Shown here piece after piece: positions 1 to 7,841 of a stretch of DNA of 42,527 nucleotides; the first letter of the stretch is position 1, and every line of letters begins with the position of its first letter. The notes under the pieces were generated by a model. It saw nothing but the letters and a program-made list of their open reading frames with translations. It did no database searches and had not been told where the DNA came from. The position numbers and the translations under genes were made by a program. This stretch comes from Deltaproteobacteria bacterium (lineage in GTDB: Bacteria; Desulfobacterota; Binatia; Binatales; Binataceae), in the NCBI GenBank assembly GCA_021801125.1, contig JAJYYI010000059.1, forward strand, positions 1 through 42,527, written 5' to 3'.

Positions 1-758
1 TTTTCGCGCGCGCCTTGGACGTCGCCGTAAAAGTCGTCGAGAAGGTCGTACGCCGCTGGCGCCAGTTCGCGCGTGCAAGCCGCGGCGATAAGCGTTGCCT
101 CAGCGGCATCGCGCGGGCTGACATCAAGGGACACGGCATAACTCGGCGCAACCCCGCGCGCTGCCACCAGGATTGTCGTCGCCGGCCGCCGGACCGACTC
201 GATCATCGCGCTCACGTCTTGGAAGTAGTCGAAGGCCGGGCTCGGATCGCATTCGGCGAAATCGAGCGCCAACGTGAGCCTGCGGACCCCAAGTCTGAAC
301 GCCTCATTGAGAGCAACGCGCAGCCCTTCGCACTGGCCAAGGCCGTGCCATAGCGGCGCCTCTCGCTTACGCCCGCCGAGCTCGCGGGCCAAGCTCTCCA
401 AAAGCGCGGCCTCCAGATGCAAAGGCTTCTCGCTCGCCGACAGGTCCAACGCAAGCGCCAGGTGGCGCTCCTCGTCCATGGAACGCGCTCCGGCCTTTCG
501 TTCGAGCGTCAATACGTAGTTGAGGAAATGAGTTTTCCCAATGCCCTGCGCGCCGCCGATCCAGAAAAGAGCGCCGCTGCGGGAACCCGAATGCCGATTA
601 ACCGCATCCCATGCGCGCGTGGCCGAAGCGGTCAGCACATAACGGCTCACCGTCTCCGCGTCAGGCTCGGCCCGGAGCTGCATGCGCTCGGGAACGGGCG
701 GCAAAAGCCGAAGCAATGAATGAAGCGGCGGGAGCGTCAGCTTCTTTTTAGGATCCAC
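1..758 (-). CDS. P-loop NTPase of unknown role, cut by left edge
   Basis: The minus strand is open from a GTG at 758 to the left edge, about 252 codons without a stop; an in-frame TAA at 770-768 limits the start. An ATG at 683 is an alternative. No clear ribosome binding site precedes the GTG. Near residue 70 is a Walker A motif (GGAQGIGKTH) after the hydrophobic stretch ALFWI. A later strand, LTLALDFAECD, could be the Walker B region, and TTILVAARG may be a following core strand. The protein starts with a basic, leucine/proline-rich segment and has no signal peptide or membrane segment. It looks like the N-terminal ATPase domain of a larger protein. I do not recognise the family. P-loop ATPases of defence systems have this general look, but nothing here proves that. 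The C-terminal part lies outside the window. Confidence 0.7.
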   Translation of the reverse strand, partial: MDPKKKLTLPPLHSLLRLLPPVPERMQLRAEPDAETVSRYVLTASATRAWDAVNRHSGSRSGALFWIGGAQGIGKTHFLNYVLTLERKAGARSMDEERHLALALDLSASEKPLHLEAALLESLARELGGRKREAPLWHGLGQCEGLRVALNEAFRLGVRRLTLALDFAECDPSPAFDYFQDVSAMIESVRRPATTILVAARGVAPSYAVSLDVSPRDAAEATLIAAACTRELAPAAYDLLDDFYGDVQGARE

Positions 759-1058
759 GAGGTAAGTTTAACACGCACGATAATGAAGAATACTAGTCAC
801 AAAGAGAAATCGAATTTCACTAAAGCCTGTCGACCGCAGAACAGTGAACCCGCTGTTTTTTACTATCATTAGCTGTCATCCGATAATGCAAAGCGCTGTA
901 TCATTCTGTTCTCTGGTATTAAGCGTATGCCGGAGTTGCGGACGGCGGCTGGGTCAACCTGTAGCTGTGCTCGGAATGCCGCGGTCTTAGAAGCAATGGC
1001 GTCATTGCGAAGCGGAATCTTAGCGTAGAAAGTTCTTTCCAAAAGTACCTAACGAAAC
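759..1058. other. AT-richer intergenic region, no gene seen
   Basis: This gap lies between the stop of the DUF4838 gene and the start of the NTPase, both on the minus strand. It is visibly richer in A and T than its surroundings and so may hold the NTPase promoter, but I find no convincing -35/-10 pair. At 841-861 the plus strand has a 6-bp stem with an AACC loop and a run of T. It has terminator form only in the plus direction, where no upstream gene exists, so I do not call it one. No ORF here has coding character. Confidence 0.5.
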
Positions 1059-2915
1059 TCAGGTTTCCAAATCGCTACGGCGACGCAGCGCGGCGAGCCA
1101 CCGTTTATGGAGCGACTCCAGGTCGATCTCTCCCCACACCCCCTTTGCTTGCGGGGCGATGGCACGGATATGAGAGAACGCGCTTTCTAGCACGCCAAGC
1201 GCGCGATGCGCGCGCGACGATCGGTCGGCTCCGTTGTCGCGGAAGGCTTGCAGGTAATCGGCCAGCGCGCGCAACGTTTCGGCGCCGTAACGCCAAAGCC
1301 AAATTTCGGCGCGGTGAAGCGGGGCGCATTCGGTCGGCTCCGCCTGCTCGGCGGCTTGAACGGCATGGTCGAAGTTGGCGGCGGCCGCAAGCAAGGCCTT
1401 GCGCTTAGCGGGAACGAGTCTTTGCGGAATTCTGTCCACGCGAAAAACGTCGCCGTAGCTCAACACCAATTTTGAAGCACGGTCGATATGGCGATAGGCG
1501 CGTTCCATAAGCAGCGCGGACTCCGCATGGCGCTCGGCGGCGGCTTCGCTCGCCGCGTGCCACGATTTTGACGCTGGGGAGAGCGAATTGGCGGCGAAGG
1601 CGATCAGGTTGATGGGGTACGCTAAAATGCTGTAGGCGCCGAACGTGAGGCATGAAATTCCGTTCACTCCGGCTCGACGATAGGCGCGCAGGTCACGTTC
1701 TACCACGGCTGGAGTCCCGAAGCCGAGCCCGCTGAACAGGACCGCGTCGGCGTAATACTCGAACACGTGGCCATTGCCATGGAACAAATCGACGTAGCGG
1801 CGCAACGCCTCCCAGTAAAAGCGATTTACCGAACAGCGCGGGTCGTCGATAGCGTGGCGGTAGCATCGCTCGCGCGCGGCCCACTCGAAGCATACGTTCG
1901 AATCAGGCTTTAGCCTCGGATCCGCTTCGATCGTGTCATGGTAGGCGAGGTACGCAACTTCCACCGCCTCGTTGGCTTGCGCGACTCCTCGCGCGACGGC
2001 GTTAACCACAGCCATGTATTGAAGTTGGGGTGAAAGTCGAGCGCATGCGGCGCAGGCGCACCATGCGCCTTCCCGGACGTCGGCTCCCCAGACGTGGAAA
2101 AGGCGGTTATCAGGATGATCGCGCACATACGAGAGCGCGTTGCGGCATACCACTTCAATTGCGGCCGGGTTCGACGCGCAAAGATTTCCCTGGGCGTTGC
2201 GCCGGCCGTTCGACCCCATGGGAAATAATTCCGGCGTGCAAGTGAATCGCTCGCGTTCCAGGAGCAGCTGCAGGACGTGGCCGCCGTATTCCGCTCCGAT
2301 TCCGCGTTCGCGCAGCGCGGGCGCGAGTTCGTCGATACGAGCGCGGCTGTCGCGCGCATGGCGGATATAGAAAAAACGGTTGATCCCCTGCCATCCCATC
2401 CAGGCGATAAACTTCCTATCCTCCTTAAGGCGGGAAGCGAATAGGTCAGGCTCTTCGTAATGGTAGGTCATGATGTCGGAGACGAAGGCCCGCCGCGCGA
2501 AGGCCGGCTCGAACCGTTCGGCCGCGAGCGACCACGGAAATGAGCCTTTAAGCTGGGGAGCGAACAGGCGTCCGTCGAGCGACATGCCCGCTCCCACCTG
2601 TCTCAGCAACCGGTAGACGCCATGGACGATCGCCGCACCGCTCGCGCCTGAAACGACGACTTCTTTTTCGCGCGGCTCGATTACGAATCCGTCGCCGACC
2701 GGCGACGACCTACTCGGCGGTGATCCCGCCTGCGAGCCCAAGCTCAACTCGTGTTTCGCCTTCGCCGGGTCGCGTGCCACGGCGATTCGGATTCCCAGCG
2801 CTTCGGAAAGTATGCAAGCCAGTTCATTGGCCGCGAAGGCGGTTGGCTCGGGTGCGTCGGCCGCAATCCAGACTCGGATCGCCCCCGTTTTTGCGGACTT
2901 CCCGGGAGGTTTCAT
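1059..2915 (-). CDS. DUF4838 domain protein, probable carbohydrate-active enzyme
   Basis: The 618-residue protein has the DUF4838 layout. An N-terminal alpha/beta domain of about 110 residues (AFAANELACILSEALGI, then GAAIVHGVYRLLRQVG) resembles the accessory domain of GH67 and GH20 glycosidases. A larger domain follows that begins with ARRAFVSDIMTYHYEEPD. The family's cysteine-rich patch is present (WCACAACARLSPQLQY), as are HVWGADVREG and VFEYYADAVLFSG. DUF4838 proteins occur in polysaccharide-degrading bacteria and are thought to act on glycans, but the substrate is not known. No signal peptide is visible at the ATG at 2915, so the protein may be cytoplasmic. It stands alone, divergent from the Mrp gene, with no transporter or other glycosidase nearby. 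Family assignment is firm; function is not. Confidence 0.8.
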   Translation of the reverse strand: MKPPGKSAKTGAIRVWIAADAPEPTAFAANELACILSEALGIRIAVARDPAKAKHELSLGSQAGSPPSRSSPVGDGFVIEPREKEVVVSGASGAAIVHGVYRLLRQVGAGMSLDGRLFAPQLKGSFPWSLAAERFEPAFARRAFVSDIMTYHYEEPDLFASRLKEDRKFIAWMGWQGINRFFYIRHARDSRARIDELAPALRERGIGAEYGGHVLQLLLERERFTCTPELFPMGSNGRRNAQGNLCASNPAAIEVVCRNALSYVRDHPDNRLFHVWGADVREGAWCACAACARLSPQLQYMAVVNAVARGVAQANEAVEVAYLAYHDTIEADPRLKPDSNVCFEWAARERCYRHAIDDPRCSVNRFYWEALRRYVDLFHGNGHVFEYYADAVLFSGLGFGTPAVVERDLRAYRRAGVNGISCLTFGAYSILAYPINLIAFAANSLSPASKSWHAASEAAAERHAESALLMERAYRHIDRASKLVLSYGDVFRVDRIPQRLVPAKRKALLAAAANFDHAVQAAEQAEPTECAPLHRAEIWLWRYGAETLRALADYLQAFRDNGADRSSRAHRALGVLESAFSHIRAIAPQAKGVWGEIDLESLHKRWLAALRRRSDLET

Positions 2916-3113
2916 CTTAGCCCAACGCCCGAGCGTTTGCTTAATCGCGAATCGTTTAGGCGCGGCGCAAGCGTCGAACCCGCCAGCCGCGCGGTTTGCG
3001 CGGCCAAGCTCAGGGTATGCGGAGCAAGCCGCCAGCTAATGCGGGTGAAATTGCTGCCCGGAAGCGTCATAATTGAAGCCGTCCGGCTCAAAGCCGGGAT
3101 GAGGCCGGAGCTG

Positions 3114-4199
3114 ATGAATTCCGACGAATCAAACAGTATGCCTACGCCGCAAGAAATTCTCGCCGAGCTTAAGAATGTCAAATATCCCGGCTTTTCGCGG
3201 GATATCGTTTCATTCGGTCTGGTGAAAGACATCCAGGTCGGCTACGCCGGCGTCACTGTCTATTTAAGCGCGCCGTCGGCGGATCCCGAAGTGACCCGGA
3301 CAATCGCGCGCGAGGTCGAGGAGCGGGTGACGGCGCTCGTGCGTCCGGGCGCCGTCCGGATTGAAATCGAGGCGCGACCGGACCCCGCCCAACAGGCTCG
3401 CCAGGCGATTCAGGCACAACGGCGCAAGCCGCAGGGCACGCGGTTCGTCGTGGCGGTGGCCAGCGGCAAAGGCGGGGTGGGGAAGTCCACCGTCGCCGTG
3501 AACCTGGCGTTGGCGCTGAGCGCGCTGGGTTGGCGCGTCGGCTTGATGGACGCGGACGTGTACGGACCGAGTGTGGCGCTGATGCTGGGCGGCAAGCAGC
3601 CGGTCACGCTGACGCCCGAGCGACGGATCGTCCCGTTGGAGCGTTATGGAATCCGTTACGTTTCAATGGCGCTGTTCATCGATGATGAGATGCCCGTGAT
3701 CTGGCGGGGGCCGATGATTACCAAGCTTGAAAACGAGTTCCTTTTTAACGTCGAATGGGGCGAGCTGGACTGTCTGGTGCTCGATCTGCCGCCCGGTACC
3801 GGCGACGCTCAGTTGACGATAACCCAGCGCGTGGCGCTTGACGGCGGGGTGATCGTCACTACGCCTCAGGAGATCGCACTGCTCGACGTGCGCCGCGGCG
3901 TGACGATGTTCCAGGAAGTCTCGACGCCGGTGCTCGGCGTAGTCGAAAACATGAGTTACCACCTGTGCCGCAAGTGCGGGCGGCGGCATCAGGTCTTCGG
4001 TCACGGCGGCGGTTCGCGCATGGCGCAAGAGATGGATCTCGCTCTCCTCGGCGAGATGCCTCTGGTGCCGGAGCTGCGCGACGGCGGAGATCGCGGGCGC
4101 CCTCTAGTGATGACGAACCCGAATCATCCGGCAAGTCAAGTGTTCAAAGAGATCGCCCGCAAGGTGCGAGCCCAACTGGAGGCGCGCAGCGCGGAGTAG
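3114..4199 (+). CDS. mrp: Mrp/NBP35-type iron-sulfur carrier ATPase
   Basis: A MinD-superfamily ATPase that in other bacteria binds and hands over Fe-S clusters in the cytoplasm. From the chosen ATG it has 361 residues: an N-terminal FSCA/DUF59 domain (about residues 10-90), then the deviant Walker A motif VASGKGGVGKST near residue 118, the DADVYGPS switch, LDLPPGTGDAQLT, and a C-terminal CxxC (LCRKCGRRHQ) expected to bind the bridging cluster. The frame is open from 2751, but the upstream part has no coding character. The ATG at 3114 is preceded by GAGGCCGGAG and is preferred; 3099 and 3138 are alternatives. It is the first gene of a plus-strand run, divergent from DUF4838. Identity is confident; which target proteins it serves cannot be seen. 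Confidence 0.92.
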   Translation: MNSDESNSMPTPQEILAELKNVKYPGFSRDIVSFGLVKDIQVGYAGVTVYLSAPSADPEVTRTIAREVEERVTALVRPGAVRIEIEARPDPAQQARQAIQAQRRKPQGTRFVVAVASGKGGVGKSTVAVNLALALSALGWRVGLMDADVYGPSVALMLGGKQPVTLTPERRIVPLERYGIRYVSMALFIDDEMPVIWRGPMITKLENEFLFNVEWGELDCLVLDLPPGTGDAQLTITQRVALDGGVIVTTPQEIALLDVRRGVTMFQEVSTPVLGVVENMSYHLCRKCGRRHQVFGHGGGSRMAQEMDLALLGEMPLVPELRDGGDRGRPLVMTNPNHPASQVFKEIARKVRAQLEARSAE

Positions 4200-4277
4200 A
4201 TTCAACTCGCGGTGCGGCGCAAGTAGTCGTCTGCGGTACTTTAGCGCCGGCGGGCAAGAGTGGTGCGAGAGACGCAC

Positions 4278-5192
4278 ATGAGGTACGCGGTGTTCGATAT
4301 CGAGACGCGGGTGAACAAGGAGCTTCTGAAGTCGGTTTTTTTCGCGGGACAGGGGCTCGACAAAGAGGAGGCTTACATCCGCTTTCGCGCCGATTTAATC
4401 AAACGGCAGGGAGATGATTTTCCGCCGCTCGTGCTGCATGTGCCGATTTCGATCGCGCTTGGCGATGTGAGTGCGGATCATGTGTTGCGCAAGGTCGAGA
4501 GCCTGGCGGTCGACAATTACTCAGAGGCCGAACTGGTGCGGGAGTTTTGGCGCAGGTTGGAAAGCTTCAACGGATGCCTGGTAAGCTTCAACGGCCGCCA
4601 GTTCGATCTGCCCGTGCTGGAGCTTCAAGCGTTGCGGTACGGGCTTCGCTGCCCCGTCCATTTCTCGGAATCGGGGCGGCGACGGCGCTATGCAACATCA
4701 CGCCATCTCGACCTATTCGATTTTCTCAGTAACTACGGCGTGTTTCGGTTGCGCGGCGGGATCAACGCTTTGCTCCAGATGATCGGATTGCCCGGCAAAG
4801 AGGCGATGGATGGAAGCCGCGTTCAGCAGGCATACGAGGCGGGCCAAATGGATAAAATCCACCGCTACTGCCGGCGCGACGTGGTACAAACGTACTTTCT
4901 TTTTCTGCGCGTTCAACTGCTGCGCGGCGAGATCACCGAGGACCAATACGCTGCGGCGAAGCAGGCGTCGTCCGTCTTGCTGGAGGGGGCGCTGGAGTGC
5001 GAGGCGGACCCTTCGTCGCAAGCCTTTATCGGCGCAACAGACGAGATTAGATCGCTGCCGGAGCGACCGGACGGCGCGGCCGTGAAGGAGGCGGCTGAAG
5101 AATCGGCGCATGGCTCATCTTGCGGCGGCGCTGACGCGGAGAAAACCGACGCGGCGTTCAAGCCGAACATGAGCGTTGCTGCGAAGGATTGA
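4278..5192 (+). CDS. Predicted 3'-5' exonuclease, PolB-like (DnaQ fold)
   Basis: A DEDD-superfamily nuclease related to the exonuclease domain of DNA polymerase B (DNA_pol_B_exo2 family). The ExoI motif is at the very N-terminus (YAVFDIETR). ExoII is seen as LVSFNGRQFDLPVLELQAL, followed by HLDLFDFLSNYG, and ExoIII as YCRRDVVQTYFLFLR. The acidic metal-binding residues are therefore present. The catalytic domain ends near residue 235; the last 70 residues are a low-complexity, acidic and Ala/Ser-rich tail. ATG at 4278 follows a GAGAG; a GTG at 4260 is an alternative. It sits 78 nt after mrp and just before a glycosyltransferase. A role in DNA or RNA trimming is likely, but the exact substrate is unknown. 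Confidence 0.85.
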   Translation: MRYAVFDIETRVNKELLKSVFFAGQGLDKEEAYIRFRADLIKRQGDDFPPLVLHVPISIALGDVSADHVLRKVESLAVDNYSEAELVREFWRRLESFNGCLVSFNGRQFDLPVLELQALRYGLRCPVHFSESGRRRRYATSRHLDLFDFLSNYGVFRLRGGINALLQMIGLPGKEAMDGSRVQQAYEAGQMDKIHRYCRRDVVQTYFLFLRVQLLRGEITEDQYAAAKQASSVLLEGALECEADPSSQAFIGATDEIRSLPERPDGAAVKEAAEESAHGSSCGGADAEKTDAAFKPNMSVAAKD

Positions 5193-5208
5193 GTGTTCGG
5201 ACCAGGTG

Positions 5209-5970
5209 ATGCCGAAGCAGCCCACCGTCGCGCTGATCGTTATTGCCCGCAACGAAGAAGAGCTGATCGGGCAGTGTCTTAGGAGCGCCTCATTTTGCGC
5301 GGAGAAGGTCGTTGTCGATTCATTTTCGAGCGATCGCACCGTCGAAATAGCTCGTGCCGCCGGAGCGCGCGTTTGCCAGCGTGAGTTCGCCGGCTACATC
5401 GCGCAAAAACAGTTCGCGCTGGAGCAGGTGAGCGCCGACTGGGTGCTGAGCCTGGATGCCGACGAGCAGGCGACCTACGCTCTGCGGCGCGAAATCGAGC
5501 GCACGCTGGCACAGGCGACGCCCGGCGTCGACGGATACCTTATCAGGAGAATGCTTTACCATCTCGGCGGCTACTACCATCGCGGCAGCTATCCCGACTA
5601 CCATTTGCGGCTATTTCGCCGCGAAGGGGCTCGCTTCGGCGGGCGCGAGCCTCATGCGAAAGCGCTCGTCAGCGGGCGGGTCGGTCGGCTGCGCGCGCCG
5701 ATTCTCCATTTCAGTTATCGCGACGTGGAAGCGCACATTGGAGCGATGAACCGGCTGACCACGATCGCGGCTTCGCAGGACGAAGCCGGTCCAGTGCATC
5801 TCTTGCTGATGGTTACCCATCCGGCGTGGCGCTTCTTCAACTTTTACCTCCTTCGCGGCGGCTTTATGGACGGCGGCCGTGGTCTCTACGGCGCTATCGC
5901 GGCGTCATTTTATGTCTTCCTGAAGTACGCCAAACGGTACGAACGCTGGCTCAAGAATCGGCGGTTGTGA
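5209..5970 (+). CDS. Family 2 glycosyltransferase, LPS-core (WaaE/KdtX) type
   Basis: A single-domain GT-A glycosyltransferase of about 253 residues. The nucleotide-sugar fold begins with VALIVIARNEEELIGQCL, continues with VVDSFSSDRTVEIA, and has the metal-binding motif LSLDADEQ. The segment QREFAGYIAQKQFALEQ and the C-terminal aromatic and basic stretch (PAWRFFNFYLLRGGFMDGGRGL, then FLKYAKRYERW) are typical of LPS inner-core glucosyltransferases of the WaaE type. It probably acts at the cytoplasmic face of the inner membrane. ATG at 5209 is preferred; a TTG at 5176, overlapping the end of the exonuclease gene, is possible. Its place just before a lipid-exporter-like ABC pair suggests a shared envelope role. 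The sugar and acceptor are not known. Confidence 0.82.
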   Translation: MPKQPTVALIVIARNEEELIGQCLRSASFCAEKVVVDSFSSDRTVEIARAAGARVCQREFAGYIAQKQFALEQVSADWVLSLDADEQATYALRREIERTLAQATPGVDGYLIRRMLYHLGGYYHRGSYPDYHLRLFRREGARFGGREPHAKALVSGRVGRLRAPILHFSYRDVEAHIGAMNRLTTIAASQDEAGPVHLLLMVTHPAWRFFNFYLLRGGFMDGGRGLYGAIAASFYVFLKYAKRYERWLKNRRL

Positions 5971-6083
5971 GGCTGCCCGCCGAACATGCTGCGGGAGCTT
6001 GCCCCGCCCTGGTTCTTTGGCTCCGTGGTTGAACTCCGAAAGCTCTCGCCGTGCCGTTGCAACTGCTTAGGTAGCCCGAAGTG

Positions 6084-7835
6084 ATGAAGGAACTACTTTG
6101 GCCTTACGTACGCCGCTACCGGCTGCGGTACGCGTTCGGGCTTTTGTGCCTGATGGTCACCGTAAGTCTGGCGATGGTGGTCCCGTACCTGGTGCGCGTG
6201 GGGATTAACGCGATCCAACGCGGCGAGATTACGCGCTTGCCGCGGCTGGCGGCGATGATCGCTCTGACCGCGGTGGCGATGGCGCTTTCGCGATGGGTTT
6301 CGCGCTTCGTGGTTTTCAATTGCGGACGGGACGTTGAGTACGAACTGCGCAGGGATCTTTTCAGCCGACTCGTAGCGCTCGGGCCCGATTTTTATCGGAC
6401 CGTCAGCACGGGTGATCTCATGTCGCGCCTGGTGAACGACTTGACCGCGGTGCGGTTGCTGGTCGGCTTCGGCATCCTGACCTTCATCAACGCGCCGTTG
6501 TACTACGTTTACGCGCTGGCGATTATGCTTTCGCTCAACGGGCGTTTGACGCTGGTCGCGCTGCTGCCATTCGCGGTGCTGCTGTTCGCGGTCTGGCGGC
6601 TGGCGCGCTCGCTGATGGAGCGCACGCTGGAAGTTCAACAGGGGCTCGGAAGGATCAGCGCCAAGGTGCAGGAAAGCCTCCTGGGTCTGCACGTGATCAA
6701 GGCTTACGCGCTGGAGGAGCATGAGGCGCGAACGTTCGCCGGACTCAACGATCGCTACAATCGCAGCGGACTAGCCCTAGCCCGACTGCGCGGTGCGGTG
6801 ACCCCGCTGATGCGTATCGCCGCGAGTGCGTCGGTGATGAGCGTCCTCACCTACGGCGGATATTTCGTTCTTCGACGGCAGATGACAGTCGGCGACCTGG
6901 CGGGCTTCATGGGTTATCTCACGCTGTTGGCAACGCCCACGACCTTGCTGGGTTGGGTGATAACGATTTATCAGCGCGGCCGAGCGGGCGTCACCAGGTT
7001 GGCCGAGATCTTGAACGCGCCGTTGCCTCTCTCTCTGCATGACGGTCGGGCGCTCGAGGTCCGCGGCGAGCTGGAGTGGGAGCGAGTTTCGTTCAGCTAT
7101 CTCGATCCGGCGCGCAACGGAGCCGACGGCGCCGGGCGTTGGGCGCTAAAAGAGATCAGCGTCAAAGTTCCGGCCGGGAGCAAGCTTGCGATCGTTGGGC
7201 GGACTGGCGCTGGCAAAAGCACGATGGTGAATCTGCTTTTTCGCCTGATCGAGCCGACGACGGGCCGCGTTCTGCTCGATGGGCGAGATCTGCGCACGCT
7301 GCCCTTGCGCGCTTTGCGCCAGGCTATCGGCGCGGCTGCGCAGACGCCGATGCTGTTTTCCGCCACTCTGGCGCGCAACATCGCTTTTGGCCGCCCCTCG
7401 GCAAGTCTGGCTGAAATAGCGGTTGCGGCCAGGCAGGCAGGCCTGGAGAGCGATATCGCAGGCATGCCGAAGGGGCTTGAAACCGTGGTCGGCGAGCGCG
7501 GCGCTAGTCTTTCAGGTGGTCAGCGACAACGACTTGCGATCGCCCGCTTGCTCACTTACGATGCGCCGGTGGCTGTACTGGACGACGCGCTCTCCAGCGT
7601 GGACACCGTGACCGAAACGGCCGTCCTTGCCAACTTGAGTCGGCGGATGCGGGGGCGGACGACGATCGTTGTTTCTCATCGGATTTCATCGATCCGCGAC
7701 GCCGACCAAATCGTGGTGCTCGACGATGGTGAAATCGTCGAGCGCGGCACCCACGACGAGCTTATCGCCGCGGGCGGGATTTACGCGGAGCTGTTCCAGC
7801 GCCAGGTGCTCGAAGAAGAACTGGACCGCTACTGA
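6084..7835 (+). CDS. ABC exporter half-transporter, degenerate-site subunit (MdlA/YheI type)
   Basis: A fused type IV exporter half: six membrane helices in residues 1-310, then an ATPase domain. Walker A is VGRTGAGKST near residue 370 and the signature is a canonical LSGGQRQRLAIARL. The Walker B ends LDDALSSVD, so the usual catalytic glutamate is aspartate. This is the hallmark of the MdlA/YheI/BmrC subunit of heterodimeric exporters. The partner gene begins 6 nt after the stop. Both would sit in the inner membrane and export lipids or hydrophobic compounds. GTG at 6081 directly precedes the chosen ATG. The neighbouring LPS-type glycosyltransferase hints at a lipid or glycolipid substrate, but drug efflux is equally compatible. 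Confidence 0.9.
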   Translation: MKELLWPYVRRYRLRYAFGLLCLMVTVSLAMVVPYLVRVGINAIQRGEITRLPRLAAMIALTAVAMALSRWVSRFVVFNCGRDVEYELRRDLFSRLVALGPDFYRTVSTGDLMSRLVNDLTAVRLLVGFGILTFINAPLYYVYALAIMLSLNGRLTLVALLPFAVLLFAVWRLARSLMERTLEVQQGLGRISAKVQESLLGLHVIKAYALEEHEARTFAGLNDRYNRSGLALARLRGAVTPLMRIAASASVMSVLTYGGYFVLRRQMTVGDLAGFMGYLTLLATPTTLLGWVITIYQRGRAGVTRLAEILNAPLPLSLHDGRALEVRGELEWERVSFSYLDPARNGADGAGRWALKEISVKVPAGSKLAIVGRTGAGKSTMVNLLFRLIEPTTGRVLLDGRDLRTLPLRALRQAIGAAAQTPMLFSATLARNIAFGRPSASLAEIAVAARQAGLESDIAGMPKGLETVVGERGASLSGGQRQRLAIARLLTYDAPVAVLDDALSSVDTVTETAVLANLSRRMRGRTTIVVSHRISSIRDADQIVVLDDGEIVERGTHDELIAAGGIYAELFQRQVLEEELDRY

Positions 7836-7841
7836 AGACCG

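Noticed and set aside
841-861. Hairpin with T run (6-bp stem, AACC loop)
   Set aside because: It has terminator form only on the plus strand, but both flanking genes are on the minus strand, so no transcript would need it there.
2751-3113. Extended N-terminus of the Mrp protein
   Set aside because: The frame is open but the translated part has no similarity to Mrp, overlaps the start of the divergent DUF4838 gene, and better starts lie at 3099-3138.
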